A DNA stretch of 64,000 bases from Rubrobacter marinus (GTDB taxonomy: Bacteria; Actinomycetota; Rubrobacteria; Rubrobacterales; Rubrobacteraceae), in assembly GCF_011492965.1 (NCBI RefSeq), contig NZ_CP045121.1, forward strand, positions 1,488,001 through 1,552,000, in the 5' to 3' direction. A program made the translations under genes and the position numbers. Below are positions 1 through 9,318 of the stretch, piece by piece (positions within the stretch are counted from its first letter, which is position 1; the number at the start of each line of letters is the position of its first letter). The notes under the pieces are model-generated. The model saw only the letters and a program-made list of their open reading frames with translations. It searched no databases and had not been told where the DNA came from.

Positions 1-739
1 GCACCGTGAACGCCAGAAGCACCCCCGCTATCGTCGCGTGAACCCCCGAGAGCAAGAACGCCAGCCAAAGCCCAATGCCGAGCAGGGCGTAGACCAGCGT
101 CCTACCCACCCCGATCAGGTTGGCCACGATCAAGGCGACCAGGAAGAGCGCTGCGAATCCTAAAGCTCCCCAAGAGATCTCCGCCGTGTAAAAAAGGGCG
201 ATCACCAGGACCGCTACTATGTCGTCGACGATGGCCAGCGCCGTCAGGAACACCTTGAGCGCCACGGGTGCCCTCTCTCCGAGCAACGCGAGCACGCCCA
301 GGGCGAAGGCTATGTCGGTGGCCATCGGTATACCCCAGCCGGCCGCGCCCTCCGTCCCGGCGTTGATGGCGGCGTAGATTGCGGCGGGCAGTACTGCCCC
401 GCCCAGGGCCGCGGCCACCGGCAGCGCCGCGCCGCGCAGGGAGGACAGCTCGCCCACTAAGATCTCGCGTTTGATCTCCAGCCCCACGACCAGGAAGAAG
501 ACCGCCATCAGGCCGTCGTTGATCCAGTGGGTGAGGTCCTTGGACAGCGAGTAATCTCCCAGCCCCACAGTCAGTTTCGTGTGCCACAGAGCGGCATAGC
601 TCTCCCCCCAGGGGGAGTTGGCCCACGCGAGGGCGATCGTCGCGGCGGCTACTAGGAGTATGCCGCCGGAGGACTGCTTGCGGGTGAAGTCTTGGAAGGG
701 ACGCACGATCCTCTCCACCGGACGTCCTTCCGGGCTCAC
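1..739 (-). CDS. nhaA: Na+/H+ antiporter NhaA (C-terminal part beyond the window)
   Basis: About 246 N-terminal residues of an NhaA-type sodium/proton antiporter, an inner-membrane protein that expels Na+ in exchange for H+. Translating the minus strand from a GTG at 739 gives hallmark segments in order: [45 protein letters not shown] and [20 protein letters not shown]. The last carries the Asp-Asp pair that corresponds to the ion-binding D163/D164 of E. coli NhaA (family knowledge). GTG 739 is preferred because an AGGGAGGA ribosome-binding site lies about 9 bases upstream and the protein then begins just before the conserved FxRK/SSGGILL region. The frame is open to the window edge, so the 3' end is missing. 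Identification is secure. Confidence 0.93.
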   Translation of the reverse strand, partial: MSPEGRPVERIVRPFQDFTRKQSSGGILLVAAATIALAWANSPWGESYAALWHTKLTVGLGDYSLSKDLTHWINDGLMAVFFLVVGLEIKREILVGELSSLRGAALPVAAALGGAVLPAAIYAAINAGTEGAAGWGIPMATDIAFALGVLALLGERAPVALKVFLTALAIVDDIVAVLVIALFYTAEISWGALGFAALFLVALIVANLIGVGRTLVYALLGIGLWLAFLLSGVHATIAGVLLAFTV

Positions 740-1227
740 GTAGCGCGTCCTCCCTTCTGGACTTGAGCAAGGGGCACCCCCGATGTTTTCGGCCGGATAA
801 TCGGTTCGAGTACGGGTAAAGGCACGCGAAGATAGTAACGCGTCCGGCCTCCACTCACGGTCCGCCGGACCTCGGGTCTTTTTTGGAGCAGGCCGTGCTG
901 CACGAGGGCCTTTGTCGTGCAACCGTTTGCGCCCGTCGTGAACGTATCCGTGGCGCCGCAACGACACTCGGGAGGACATCATGCTCTCGGCGCCCAGACG
1001 GGCACGGGGGCACCGAAGGCGCGGTCGATGGCTCAACCGATGGCAGTGACGAGGACGATGCCGCCCGCCAAGGAGGCAAGCTCACGCGGGGTGGTGAAGA
1101 GGCCCAGCCGAAGATCCCGTGTCCGGGTATAGCTCCTCCGTCTCCGACGCGCCGGAACAAACGATCGACCAGCGCGTCCCCGCCCTACTTCCGAGGAGGG
1201 AACGGGCCTCGATCGTCGGTATGGTGC
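740..1227. other. Intergenic, no gene recognised
   Basis: Between the nhaA start and the next minus-strand gene. All open frames here give Arg/Ser/Pro-rich low-complexity translations typical of high-GC shadow frames. No tRNA, repeat or clear terminator was seen. Confidence 0.5.
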
Positions 1228-1602
1228 TCAAGACCTCCTTCCGTCCCTACTGCTGCCCCCCGAACTTTGCGTTCCGTCGGACAAGTACCTGGCGGCGAGT
1301 ACACTCCCCAAGCCGAGCACCAAGCACGTTGCCTCAAAGGGACCACGATCGAAGGACCCGAACCAAGCCACACCGATCGGAAACGAGGCCAACTTTACCA
1401 CCAGCAGCAACACTCCCAAGCCTCCGACCATGTGACGGACGGTCGCAACGTCCCTCTGCAAGAAGCCCGCGTAGGCGAACAGCAGGCCCACTCCCACGTG
1501 GTAGAAGCCCGTCAGCGGGCCGAGGCCCCACAGGTTCGAGAAGCCCACAACACCGGTCATCAAGAGCGCCACGGCCGCCACCCGCACGTACAGGCGCAAC
1601 AC
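1228..1602 (-). CDS. Small four-helix membrane protein, DUF4383-like
   Basis: A 124-residue protein with four evident hydrophobic segments (about residues 7-25, 33-50, 56-75 and 88-105) and a charged Ser/Arg-rich tail. The pattern of a first helix, a Gly-rich turn and then GFYHVGVGLLFAYAGF resembles the DUF4383 protein at 28742-29047, which has LHNAIHLVVGALGVAAYYY at the same place, so I place it loosely in that family. Function unknown; the family consists of short integral membrane proteins of Actinobacteria. It starts at GTG 1602 with an AAGGG element about 10 bases upstream. It stands alone between long non-coding stretches, with no operon partner. Confidence 0.6.
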   Translation of the reverse strand: MLRLYVRVAAVALLMTGVVGFSNLWGLGPLTGFYHVGVGLLFAYAGFLQRDVATVRHMVGGLGVLLLVVKLASFPIGVAWFGSFDRGPFEATCLVLGLGSVLAARYLSDGTQSSGGSSRDGRRS

Positions 1603-2683
1603 GAAACGCTACCCTTCCCTCGTGGTTACGTCGGCGCCCCCCGGTCTCGGCACGAGGAGGGGGCCGAGGAGGCCTTCGAACCCCTGGTGGGGCGAAACAT
1701 GCCTCGGGGTACTGCCTCCCCTACGGGGCTGGCACTACCCGCGCCGCGCCTGAGCAAGAGTTCACGAGCAGCGCGGCTAGGCCTTTGAGTCGGGTGCGAT
1801 GCGTTGGATGCTGTCTGTGATCCTGAGGTGCCCATCCGTGCCCTCGCCAAACCGACCGCCGCCAGGCCACCCCCTGCTCCGCCGCGAAGCCTCACCGCCA
1901 GCGGCCCAACCCTGCTTCCTTTCGACGATCGGCCACAGACGCGGTCGCCCGGCCCGACGGGCGATCTTTGCCATGGCTTTTTCCTCCCCGTGTGACCTTG
2001 CGGTACCAGCCCTCGTCTGCGCGTGGTACTCGTACCCATCCACTTTGTAAAAAACCACATCTCATGCGCGAGCGACCGCAAATGTATGGGATAGGGGTAA
2101 GGGTTAATGGGCTACGACGACCCGGACAGCGCTGCCTTTACCGTACGCTAACAGGCCTTTACCTGGAGCTAACGGTGGCGAGCGACAATAAGGGAGCCGT
2201 TGCGGACCGGCGCCTTTCTACCTCCCCCGTTTCCACGCCGGTCCGCGCGGCGCAGTCTCCCCCTACCTGTCCATCCTTCGGTTCCGTACGACACCGGGCA
2301 CTCTGTACCGTGCCGCCCTAGCCCTCGGGTCGCCGGCCACCCTTGCGGTTTCGGCAGAGCCCTCGTCTGTAAACGCCCGAGCGCTGTTGATCGGGATCGG
2401 CCTTCGAGCAAACGAACTTTCTCGGCACGTCGGCTTGCTTTGCCGTCCAGCAGGAGCCGGTCGCGGAGGTTCGACGCGCCGAAGCCAAAGCTTTACCGAA
2501 CCTTTGCGGTTCCTTAACGAGCGAGGGGTAAACCGGAGCGAGCGACAGCGGTTCGAGCAACGAGCAGGAGGCACAAGTCCGAGGCGCACGGCGCGAAGAA
2601 ACCGTCCTCTTGTACGAGAGTAGGAAACAGACGAGGTCTGCCGCTGGCCGTCGCCGCGAATTGCCGCAGCGGGCAGGTGGCGG
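1603..2683. other. Long intergenic region, no supported gene
   Basis: About 1.1 kb. Open frames on both strands are Arg/Pro/Ser-rich and show no family resemblance. One minus-strand frame (1777-1974) has a good ribosome-binding site but no recognisable content; see rejected items. A comparatively A/T-rich patch lies at about 2045-2115. No RNA gene was recognised. Confidence 0.45.
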
Positions 2684-3434
2684 ATGACAAGCGCACCGGT
2701 ATTCGTTTCTCTTCTCGCTGCTCTCGGCCTGGCCGTCGTGCACCTTTTCTCCGGCAGGCTGCGCTTTCTGAATGGTACCCCCCGCAGTATCTGGCTCTCC
2801 ATCGCAGGGGGCGTCTCCGTGGCCTACGTCTTCGTGCATCTGCTGCCGGAGCTGGCCGAGGGGCAGGAGGCGATCGCCGAGGCCCTGGGGCAGGGTTTTC
2901 TGGCCCTCTTGGAGAGCCACGTGTACCTTTTGTCGCTCGTGGGTCTCGCTACCTTTTACGGCCTGCAGCGCGCGGCCAGCTCGTCAAGCAAGCGCCGCAA
3001 GGGGGCAGGGGAAGATCGGGCGAGCACCGGTGTGTTCTGGCTGCACGTCTCCTCGTTTACCGCTTACAACGCCATCATCGGTTACCTCCTGCTACGGCGG
3101 GAGGCGGGAGGCGGGCGTGTCGCAGGGGCTTCTCCTCTTCTTTCTGGCGATGGCCCTGCACTTCGTGGTCAACGACCACGGTCTGCGCGAGCAACACAAG
3201 TCCGCTTACCGCCGGGTTGGTCGCTGGGTCTTGAGCGCCGCGATTCTCCTGGGCTGGATGCTGGGCCTTCTGGTCGAGGTTCCCGAGTTCGTGGTCGCCG
3301 CGATAACCGCCTTCCTGGCCGGCGGGACCGTACTCAACGTCCTGAAAGAGGAGCTGCCCGAGGAGAGGGAGAGCCGCTTCTGGGCCTTCGCCCTCGGCGT
3401 CGCCCTGTACGCGACGATCCTGCTGGCGCTGTGA
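2684..3434 (+). pseudogene. ZIP-like polytopic membrane protein, frameshifted by a 7-bp tandem duplication
   Basis: The first frame (2684 to about 3105) encodes an N-terminal helix, then SVAYVFVHLLPELAEGQ and two further helices. The HLLPELAEG segment resembles ZIP-type metal transporters. The frame then shifts, and from about 3106 a second frame encodes VSQGLLLFFLAMALHFVVND and three more hydrophobic segments ending at 3434. The two halves join exactly if one copy of the repeated GGGAGGC at 3099-3105/3106-3112 is removed, giving LLLRREAGVSQGLLLFF and one protein of about 248 residues with about 8 membrane segments. A metal-transport role is inferred only from the ZIP-like patch. As sequenced the gene is broken. 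The lesion is a duplication, unlike the single-base homopolymer losses elsewhere in the window, so it may be real or phase-variable. Confidence 0.7.
3099..3112 (+). repeat. Tandem 7-bp duplication (GGGAGGC x2)
   Basis: Two adjacent copies of GGGAGGC inside the ZIP-like membrane gene. Deleting one copy restores a continuous reading frame. Slipped-strand replication is the usual origin of such a repeat. Confidence 0.85.
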
Positions 3435-3692
3435 TGGTTCTCCCTCTAACAGGCCTCGGGCGGGGCCGACCAGACCGCTGCACGCTGGCAGACGTATATT
3501 TCGAGCGGGGGTTGGCGCGCGGTCCTTCGTCGCGACGGCTGTCGGACCCGTCTCAGGGCTCCGTTCCGCAGGCCGCGAGCGAGGAGCACGGTCGACGGGC
3601 CGGCGGCACCGTCACGGCGAGCGAATCATCGAAGAGGGGGACGCAACGCTGGCCAATGCGACGTTGCGGCGCGGAGGACGGGTGAATAGGGG

Positions 3693-4940
3693 TTGAGCGA
3701 GTTGAACGTGGGGCTGGTAACCGTGGGGGCGCTTGTCCTCCTGCTTGGACTGCTCTCCAATTCGATCCATCGGGCGCCCATCTCCACGCCCATCTTGGCC
3801 TTGCTGGCCGGCGTTCTGGTCGGGCCCGCCGCGTTCGGCCTGCTCGACCCGGCACGCTGGGGCGATCAGCAAACGATTTTGGAAGAAGCGACGAGGCTAA
3901 CGCTCGCGATCTCGCTTATGGGGGTGGCGCTCAGGCTGCCCGGGCGGTTCTCCTTGCGCAACTGGCGGACGCTCGCGGTGTTGCTCGGGTTCGTGATGCC
4001 GTTCATGTGGCTCGCGAGCGGGCTCTTGGTGTACCTGCTGCTGGGCCTACCCTTCCTCGCGGCCCTGCTCGTCGGCGCCGTGATCACGCCGACCGACCCC
4101 GTGGTCTCCAGCACCATAGTCACGGGCGGGTTGGCGGAAAAGAACCTCCCCGCGCGCCTCAGGCACACCCTCTCCGCGGAGTCCGGCTTCAACGACGGCC
4201 TGGCCTACCCCTTCGTACTCCTGCCCATCCTCCTCCTCGCACGGCCGCCCGGTGAGGCCCTCTCGCACTGGCTGACCCACACCTTGGTGTGGGAGGTTGT
4301 AGCGGCCATGATCTTCGGCGGACTCGTGGGCTACGGGGCGGGCGAACTCGTGGAATGGGCCGAGGCGCGCGAGACGATAGGGGAGAGCTCCTTTCTCGTC
4401 TACACCATCGCCCTCTCCTTCGTTGTCTTGGGCGCCGCGAAGCTCATTGGCACCGACGGCATCCTCGCGGTCTTTCTGGCCGGGCTCGGCTTCGACCGGG
4501 CGGTGAAGGGCGATCGGGAGCAGCAACGACAGGTACAGGAGGCGGGGACGCGCTTCTTTATCCTGCCCATCTTCGCGCTGCTCGGCACGAGCATACCGTG
4601 GCGGGGGTGGCTGGAGCTCGGCTGGAGCGGGGTAGTGCTGGTCCTGGCCGTGCTTCTCCTGCGCCGGTTGCCCGCCGTGCTGGCGACGCGCCCGCTCATG
4701 AGTGGGGTAAGGGGACGGGGCGAGACCCTCTTCCTGGGATGGTTCGGCCCCGTCGGCGTCGCCGCGCTCTACTACGCCAACCTCGCGCTGCAGGAGACGG
4801 GGGTCGAGGAGGCCTGGACGGTCGGCAGCCTCGTCATCTGCGCCTCCGTGCTCGCCCACGGCGTGAGCGCTACCCCGCTGACCCGCCTCTACGGAAGGCG
4901 CCGCGCCCCTGATCGGGACGACGGCAAGGGGTGCCGGTAG
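3693..4940 (+). CDS. Monovalent cation/proton antiporter, CPA1 type
   Basis: A 415-residue integral membrane protein of the cation:proton antiporter superfamily, predicted to exchange Na+ (or K+) for H+ across the cytoplasmic membrane. Visible hallmarks are an N-terminal run of hydrophobic helices, AVITPTDPVVSSTIV at about residue 128 (the unwound helix motif with the conserved TDP), and SAESGFNDGLAYPF at about residue 163, where the Asn-Asp pair is the electroneutral CPA1 signature. It ends with a short basic tail and lacks a cytosolic TrkA domain. The start is TTG 3693, preceded by AATAGGGG. It lies downstream of the broken ZIP-like gene with a 258-base gap, so it is probably transcribed separately. 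Confidence 0.88.
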   Translation: MSELNVGLVTVGALVLLLGLLSNSIHRAPISTPILALLAGVLVGPAAFGLLDPARWGDQQTILEEATRLTLAISLMGVALRLPGRFSLRNWRTLAVLLGFVMPFMWLASGLLVYLLLGLPFLAALLVGAVITPTDPVVSSTIVTGGLAEKNLPARLRHTLSAESGFNDGLAYPFVLLPILLLARPPGEALSHWLTHTLVWEVVAAMIFGGLVGYGAGELVEWAEARETIGESSFLVYTIALSFVVLGAAKLIGTDGILAVFLAGLGFDRAVKGDREQQRQVQEAGTRFFILPIFALLGTSIPWRGWLELGWSGVVLVLAVLLLRRLPAVLATRPLMSGVRGRGETLFLGWFGPVGVAALYYANLALQETGVEEAWTVGSLVICASVLAHGVSATPLTRLYGRRRAPDRDDGKGCR

Positions 4941-5230
4941 GTGCAGATGCGGGGGAACTCGCGGGAGGGGCTGCCCACAAAGGTCACACGACCGAGTGGC
5001 CGCCCGACGCTCGTCCGAGAACCGGTTAACTCCGCGCTGCTGGTACTCGAGACAGTCTCTGGCCGTCGCGCCGTGCTACTGCTCCCAAAGCCCTGACGGG
5101 TCCGTTCGCATCGGAGGTTCGCGATGGTGGAAAACTCGGCAACTGCAAACGCCCGTAAGCTCGTTTGTTGGGCCTCTGATCCCGTTATCGAGCAGGTTCG
5201 TCGATCGTGGGACGCACGGAGTGTGGTGGC

Positions 5231-6139
5231 GTGAGCCGCGGCGTTTCGAGGTACTTCGCGGCGGTCCCGTTGGTAGTTTTGCTGATCGCGGGCTGCGGCG
5301 GGGAGGGGGGGACACGGCTGGCCCCGCAAGAAGAGAACGCTTCGGCCGCAACGACGATGAGCCAGGCCGGCGACGTGGAGGCCGAAGAGCCTGACCGAAA
5401 CGCGGAAGGCAAGCCCTCCTCCTGGTCGGGGCCCGAGAGCGGCGGGGGCGAGGGGGCGGCGAACCGTATCCGGGATGTCGAACTCGACTACCTGCGGGGG
5501 TACGATCGGGTGAGGATAGCCTTCGGTTCCGGGGAGGGGGAGGCGTCTAGGATCCCGCGCTGGTCGGTGGAGAAGCCCCCGGAGGGCGGGTACGTCCGAC
5601 TCCTCTTCCCGGGCGTGACCTCCACGCAGACCGCAGGGGAAGATCTGGCCGGGCTCACAACCGACGCCTACTACGTGGTCCAAGCGTCGGACGGCGGGCT
5701 GTTCGTCGACGTGCTCGCCCTCGACGCCTTCGAGTACCGCGTGACGGAGCTTACGGAGGCGGGCCAACTCGCCATAGATTTCCGCAACGCGCCGGGCGGG
5801 CTCACTTGTCCGGCGGTCCAGGCCGAGAACGTGGTCGTCACCGAACCGTGCGAGGCCGAGGAGGCGGTGGCGGGCGAGCCGCTCCCCATCGAGGGTTACT
5901 CGCGCAACCCCAAAGGCTCGATCGTCGCGGTGCTGCTCGACGAGCAGGGTGCTCCCATAGCCAGGGAGACGATCCGGGCCGAGGACGGGAACGGTGCCTG
6001 GGGACGCTTCGAGGCGACCATTACGGCACCACCTGCTTACGAGGGATTGGCTACCCTGCGGATCGGGGACGAGAACCCGATCGGGACGCAAACGGGGGCG
6101 GAGGTACCCGTGTTCTTTGGCGTGAGCCAGGATGGGTGA
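5231..6139 (+). CDS. Lipoprotein with GerMN-associated Gmad2-like Ig domain
   Basis: A secreted lipoprotein of about 302 residues. The N-terminus has a basic stretch, a hydrophobic core and the lipobox LLIAGC, so the mature protein would be lipid-anchored at Cys. It is followed by a low-complexity acidic linker (about residues 30-85), a beta-rich AMIN/GerM-like region beginning IRDVELDYLRGYDRVRIAF, and a C-terminal segment (VVTEPCEAEEAVAGEPLPIE to the end) resembling the Gmad2 Ig-like domain of spore-germination-type lipoproteins. The family assignment rests on overall pattern only. GTG 5231 is preferred over the in-frame GTG 5207 because it gives a compact signal peptide; no strong ribosome-binding site separates the two. 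It stands alone, and its role is unknown. Confidence 0.75.
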   Translation: MSRGVSRYFAAVPLVVLLIAGCGGEGGTRLAPQEENASAATTMSQAGDVEAEEPDRNAEGKPSSWSGPESGGGEGAANRIRDVELDYLRGYDRVRIAFGSGEGEASRIPRWSVEKPPEGGYVRLLFPGVTSTQTAGEDLAGLTTDAYYVVQASDGGLFVDVLALDAFEYRVTELTEAGQLAIDFRNAPGGLTCPAVQAENVVVTEPCEAEEAVAGEPLPIEGYSRNPKGSIVAVLLDEQGAPIARETIRAEDGNGAWGRFEATITAPPAYEGLATLRIGDENPIGTQTGAEVPVFFGVSQDG

Positions 6140-7284
6140 ACCGCGCGCGGCGCTACCAACGGCCAGGTCTCGGGACCGGAGTTGGCCCAAGGATTAAAGG
6201 ACGCAGTTCTTGCTGCCGCCCATCTCCATCCTGCCGTCCCTAGGGCGTCTAATCGGCGATGCCTCCTCGTCCGCCAGTGCCTTCGCCGCAAAGGGGTATC
6301 CGTCGTGGAAGCCGAAGGGGCAAGGGCGCCGCCGTGTTGGAAGGCAAGGCGTGGATACGGCAAACCATCGAGGCGCCGGAGCGTAGGAGTAAGGCACGAG
6401 CGTTACGACGACCGCCCGCCTGCACTAGCGAGACGCTGCCGCGGCGCGGCCGCAAGAGTTGCCGCCTCGAGAGCTACGTCGGCAGTCTACGTGAAGACTC
6501 TGCGGACCATGATGAGCAGCAGGTGGCGAACAGCATGCGCTTGCGTCGAGGACCACCGGTTCCGGGGAGCGGTGTTCGAACCATCGACCTAAGGAAGGCT
6601 TGCCGGGAGTATGCCGAGAAGGGGCCGTGACTAAGGATTTGCTGATGTCGGGGTGGCGGGCCGCACCCCGAGGAAGGAGGGGGGTGAGTGGGGAGCGCGA
6701 ACCCGCCACGCGCCGACTCCCCCGCGGTAGGGCTTCGGCGTAAAGGGCCCGTGAAGCTTGCGTTAAGCGATCGCAAAAAGGTTTCGCGGGGAGGGGGCGC
6801 CGGCAGCGATCGGGACGGTATTGTCGGACGACCGGTGCAGTCCGAGGGAGGGGAACAACTCGCCGCCACCGCCGAAGCGTCACAGGCCTCTCGCGCGGAG
6901 GGCGTTAGGACGAACGCGACGGCGAGCTACCGTCCGCGTACCGCGTACTTCTTTGGCCGCGAGGACGAGCGCGGTTCTTTGCGCAACCCGCCTTCGCCTG
7001 CCGTTGGCGGCCTACTCCGGCGGAGGCCAGCCTTGCCCTATATGGGCGCGGCGACCAGGTCTTCTCGATAGCGTGTCCCTTTTTGCGAGCGCTCGGCGAT
7101 ACTTCGACTGGCGCCGGGTGCTCGCATCCGTACCCTCGCCACGCCGCACTCGACGGCGTTTGGACTACGATCATCTCCGCGCCGTCGAAATCGTCCCCGA
7201 CGAAAAACGTCTCCGGTTCCACAGGGAGGACCAGTTCGGCATCGGCCCCCGGGTAGCTTTCTCGCACGAGGCCGAAAGCACGCT
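6140..7284. other. Intergenic, no supported gene
   Basis: About 1.1 kb with only Arg/Pro-rich shadow frames. A minus-strand frame at about 7130-7284 continues the P-type ATPase relic described next with an acidic, gene-like composition (ELVLPVEPETFFVGDDFDG), but I could not place it. Position 6181 carries GTTGGCCCAAGGATTAA, similar to an element near 60,036. A tRNA-like TTCGAACC at about 6565 was examined and rejected. Confidence 0.4.
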
Positions 7285-7500
7285 CGACGGCGCCGAGGAG
7301 GACGTAGATCAGGGAGTCATTGACTCGGCGCAGGAGGATGCGCAAAACGCCGTCGCCCCTGGCCCGCCCGAGGGTGTTCGGGCCAGACGCTTCGAGCCGT
7401 TTTTGGCCTCGGCCTCCGTCAGGCCGGCCGGAGAGCTGCCGACAAAACGTCGAGAACCTCTGCGGTCTCGAAGGAGTGCCAGTCAGCGTCGGACGGTCTC
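7285..7500 (-). pseudogene. Relic of the N-terminus of a P-type cation ATPase
   Basis: Three adjacent minus-strand frames together spell the cation-ATPase N-terminal domain: SDADWHSFETAEVLDVLSAA, then AGLTEAEAK, then KRLEASGPNTLGRARGDG and RILLRRVNDSLIYVLLGA. The order WH...GLTEAEAKxRL..GPN..L is the standard opening of type II P-type ATPases, as seen intact at 19680-22502 in this window ([19 protein letters not shown]). Frame breaks fall around the GGCC following LRPA and at a run of five T (plus strand 7400-7404). After LLGA the expected first membrane helices are absent, so only about 70 residues survive. It sits directly upstream of the universal stress protein gene's 3' end. It is non-functional in this form. 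Confidence 0.7.
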
Positions 7501-7540
7501 GTACGGCTTGTCGCCGTGGGCAAGGTTCTCGTCCGTCGTT

Positions 7541-8521
7541 TCAGGCGTGGTGAACGGTGTCTCGCCGCCGCGCTTGTTCGGTGTCGGCCCCGGTCCGGGC
7601 GCCCCGGCTCCGGGGGAGGATCAGCACCGACCCCGTGTGGGCCCGCGCGATCTTGGTCGAGACGCTGCCGAGGCGCGCCCGCCTTACCGCTCCCAGGCCC
7701 CGGCTGCCGACGGCCACGAGCGTCGGCTCCACCGTCTCCTGCGCCACTTCCAGGACCGTCATCGCGATCCCGTCGATGCCGTCGCTCCCTTCGTCGATCA
7801 CGAGTCGCGCCTCCGGGCGCCTCCCCAAGATCTTCTCTAGCTTCCTCGCCCTCTCGCGCAACGCGGCCTCCGCGTCCCGCAAGACCTCCTCGACGATGCG
7901 GGCCTCTTCCTCGCTCCTCCCGCGCGAGGTCTCAAGGAGCCTCGGGTAGACCTGGACCATGAGGGCCTCGGCCCCCAGGAGGCCGCCGATCTTCGCCCCA
8001 AGTTCTCCGGCCCTCAGGGCGTCCTCGGAGGAGTCGTCGGCGATGAGCACCCTCGCCGGCGGCCAGGAGGAGGCGTCGTTTCCCGGACGCACGATCAGGA
8101 CCGGGCAGTGGGAGTTGTGCATGACGCCTTCGGAGACGCTGCCCATCAGGAGGCGCTTGACCCCGCCCAGGCCCCGGCTGCCGACGACGATGAGGCCGGC
8201 GCCCATCTCCTCGGCGCAGCCGAGGATGCAGTCCACCGGGGAGCCCATGAGCAGGTGCGCCCCCGAGACCTTACCTCCCGCCTCCTCGATAAGCTCCACC
8301 CCTTCCTCGAGCATCCGCTGCCCGCGTTCGCGGGAGGCGAAGGGGGAGTGTAGCCTGAGCGCCACGCTCATGTACTCGCGGGGCGGGACGAACTCGAAGG
8401 CGTGGACGACGTGCAGCTCCGAGCCGCTCCTCCTGGCGAGGTCGATCGCCGCCAGGGTCGCGACCGCCGCGTCCTCGGAGCCGTCGGTGGCGAGCAGGAT
8501 CTTCCCCGGCGAGATACCCAT
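7541..8521 (-). CDS. Universal stress protein, tandem two-domain (UspA family)
   Basis: A 326-residue cytoplasmic protein made of two UspA domains. Domain 1 (about 7-147) begins KILLATDGSEDAAVATLAAI and contains the ATP-binding loop VVGSRGLGGVKRLLMGSVSE. Domain 2 (about 158-300) begins RVLIADDSSEDALRAGELG and has AVGSRGLGAVRRARLGSVST. Both loops fit the G-2x-G-9x-G(S/T) nucleotide-binding pattern, so ATP binding is expected in both halves. Such proteins respond to starvation, oxidative and DNA-damage stress (family knowledge). The start is ATG 8521, only four bases after the stop of the gene at 8526-8993, whose end provides the GGGAG ribosome-binding site, so the two form an operon. A second tandem Usp lies at 30069-30955. 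Confidence 0.92.
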   Translation of the reverse strand: MGISPGKILLATDGSEDAAVATLAAIDLARRSGSELHVVHAFEFVPPREYMSVALRLHSPFASRERGQRMLEEGVELIEEAGGKVSGAHLLMGSPVDCILGCAEEMGAGLIVVGSRGLGGVKRLLMGSVSEGVMHNSHCPVLIVRPGNDASSWPPARVLIADDSSEDALRAGELGAKIGGLLGAEALMVQVYPRLLETSRGRSEEEARIVEEVLRDAEAALRERARKLEKILGRRPEARLVIDEGSDGIDGIAMTVLEVAQETVEPTLVAVGSRGLGAVRRARLGSVSTKIARAHTGSVLILPRSRGARTGADTEQARRRDTVHHA

Positions 8522-8525
8522 CTCC

Positions 8526-8993
8526 CTAATCTCCCCGTACGGAGGCGAACGCTGCCTCCCTCGCGCGCTGCTGGGGATGATCGTCTGAGGTGCCTTCCAA
8601 GCAGGAGCTGAGAAAGCCTTCCCTGTGCACGAAAGCAGCGTTCGCCTCCCGTCCTGCCGGACCCGGGTCCAGCAGGACCCCGCTCACGCCGCGGCAGAGC
8701 GTCATGAGCATCGAGGAGAGCTCGCCTTCGGGAAACTCCCTCACGTGCCATCCCGCGCCGGGGAGAGCCGAGCGGAGGTAGCGCTTCGCCGTCGCCTCCT
8801 CAGCGAATACCGGCAGCACCTCACCGCCCGAGGGCAAGGAGAGAATCAGGGGGTCCAGGGCGCCGTTGACGCGCCTCACGATCAATCGTCGGGTATGCCC
8901 CCGAAGTCGGGCGCGGGAGCGAGGAGCGCCGCACCGCTGCCCCCTCCGCACGCCTCCCCGCCTCGCTTCCGGGACCGCCTCCAGAAACAGCAT
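8526..8993 (-). CDS. Hypothetical protein, conserved-looking C-terminal half
   Basis: The last 115 residues look like a genuine folded protein: VRRVNGALDPLILSLPSGGE, VLPVFAEEATAKRYLRSAL, GWHVREFPEGELSSMLMTL and a C-terminal LDPGPAGREANAAFV. The first 40 residues from ATG 8993 are Arg-rich and doubtful, so translation may begin at GTG 8879 instead. No catalytic motif is visible. The alternation of short beta-like and amphipathic segments recalls SseB-type or similar small regulatory proteins, but I do not assign it. It is immediately upstream of, and almost contiguous with, the tandem Usp gene, suggesting co-expression under stress. The divergent partner is the GAF-LuxR regulator at 9319. Confidence 0.55.
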   Translation of the reverse strand: MLFLEAVPEARRGGVRRGQRCGAPRSRARLRGHTRRLIVRRVNGALDPLILSLPSGGEVLPVFAEEATAKRYLRSALPGAGWHVREFPEGELSSMLMTLCRGVSGVLLDPGPAGREANAAFVHREGFLSSCLEGTSDDHPQQRAREAAFASVRGD

Positions 8994-9137
8994 GCGCCTC
9001 GTGCCTCCTCTTCGTGTTGTCCGTCTTTGGTCCGGACCTTTATCCGCCGCAAACCTTCCGCTGCGACCACGACCCTTCAGGGCAGTAATAATCCTTCCGT
9101 GGCAGGAGCGGTTCGTGAACAAAAAGCGGCGTTCGTT

Positions 9138-9154
9138 TGACCAAAGTTGTTCAT
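9138..9154 (+). promoter_or_regulatory. TGACCAAAG-type motif between divergent genes
   Basis: TGACCAAAGTTGTTCAT lies in the 325-base gap between the minus-strand gene starting at 8993 and the plus-strand GAF-LuxR gene starting at 9319. It matches 15 of 17 positions with the element at 59857-59873 upstream of the window's other LuxR-type regulator. The first bases (TTGACC at 9137) could also serve as a -35 box. Nothing else was recognised in this gap. Confidence 0.5.
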
Positions 9155-9318
9155 TTACGGGGACGGCGGTTGTAGTAACCTCCTGTTCGAAAAGGGAGGT
9201 CGTATGAGCTTGATCTCGTCCGGAGCGGTCGCACCAAACGGCGGGCTATGCGCGTCTGGGACTGCGGCACGCAGGCCTCTACGGTGGGCGGCTTGGGGAC
9301 CACGCGGCGGAGACCGGC

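Noticed and set aside
102-854. Long minus-strand ORF overlapping nhaA in another frame
   Set aside because: Arg/Gly-rich shadow of the nhaA reading frame, a usual effect of high GC.
1777-1974. 65-codon minus-strand ORF (MAKIARRAGRPRLWPIVERK...) with a GGGGAGGAAAAAGCC ribosome-binding site
   Set aside because: The translation is Arg/Gly-rich beyond the first 20 residues, has no family resemblance and stands alone; the ribosome-binding site alone is not enough.
6550-6640. tRNA-like TTCGAACC with flanking text resembling a minus-strand T arm
   Set aside because: The T stem does not pair, and no D arm, anticodon stem or acceptor stem could be folded around it.
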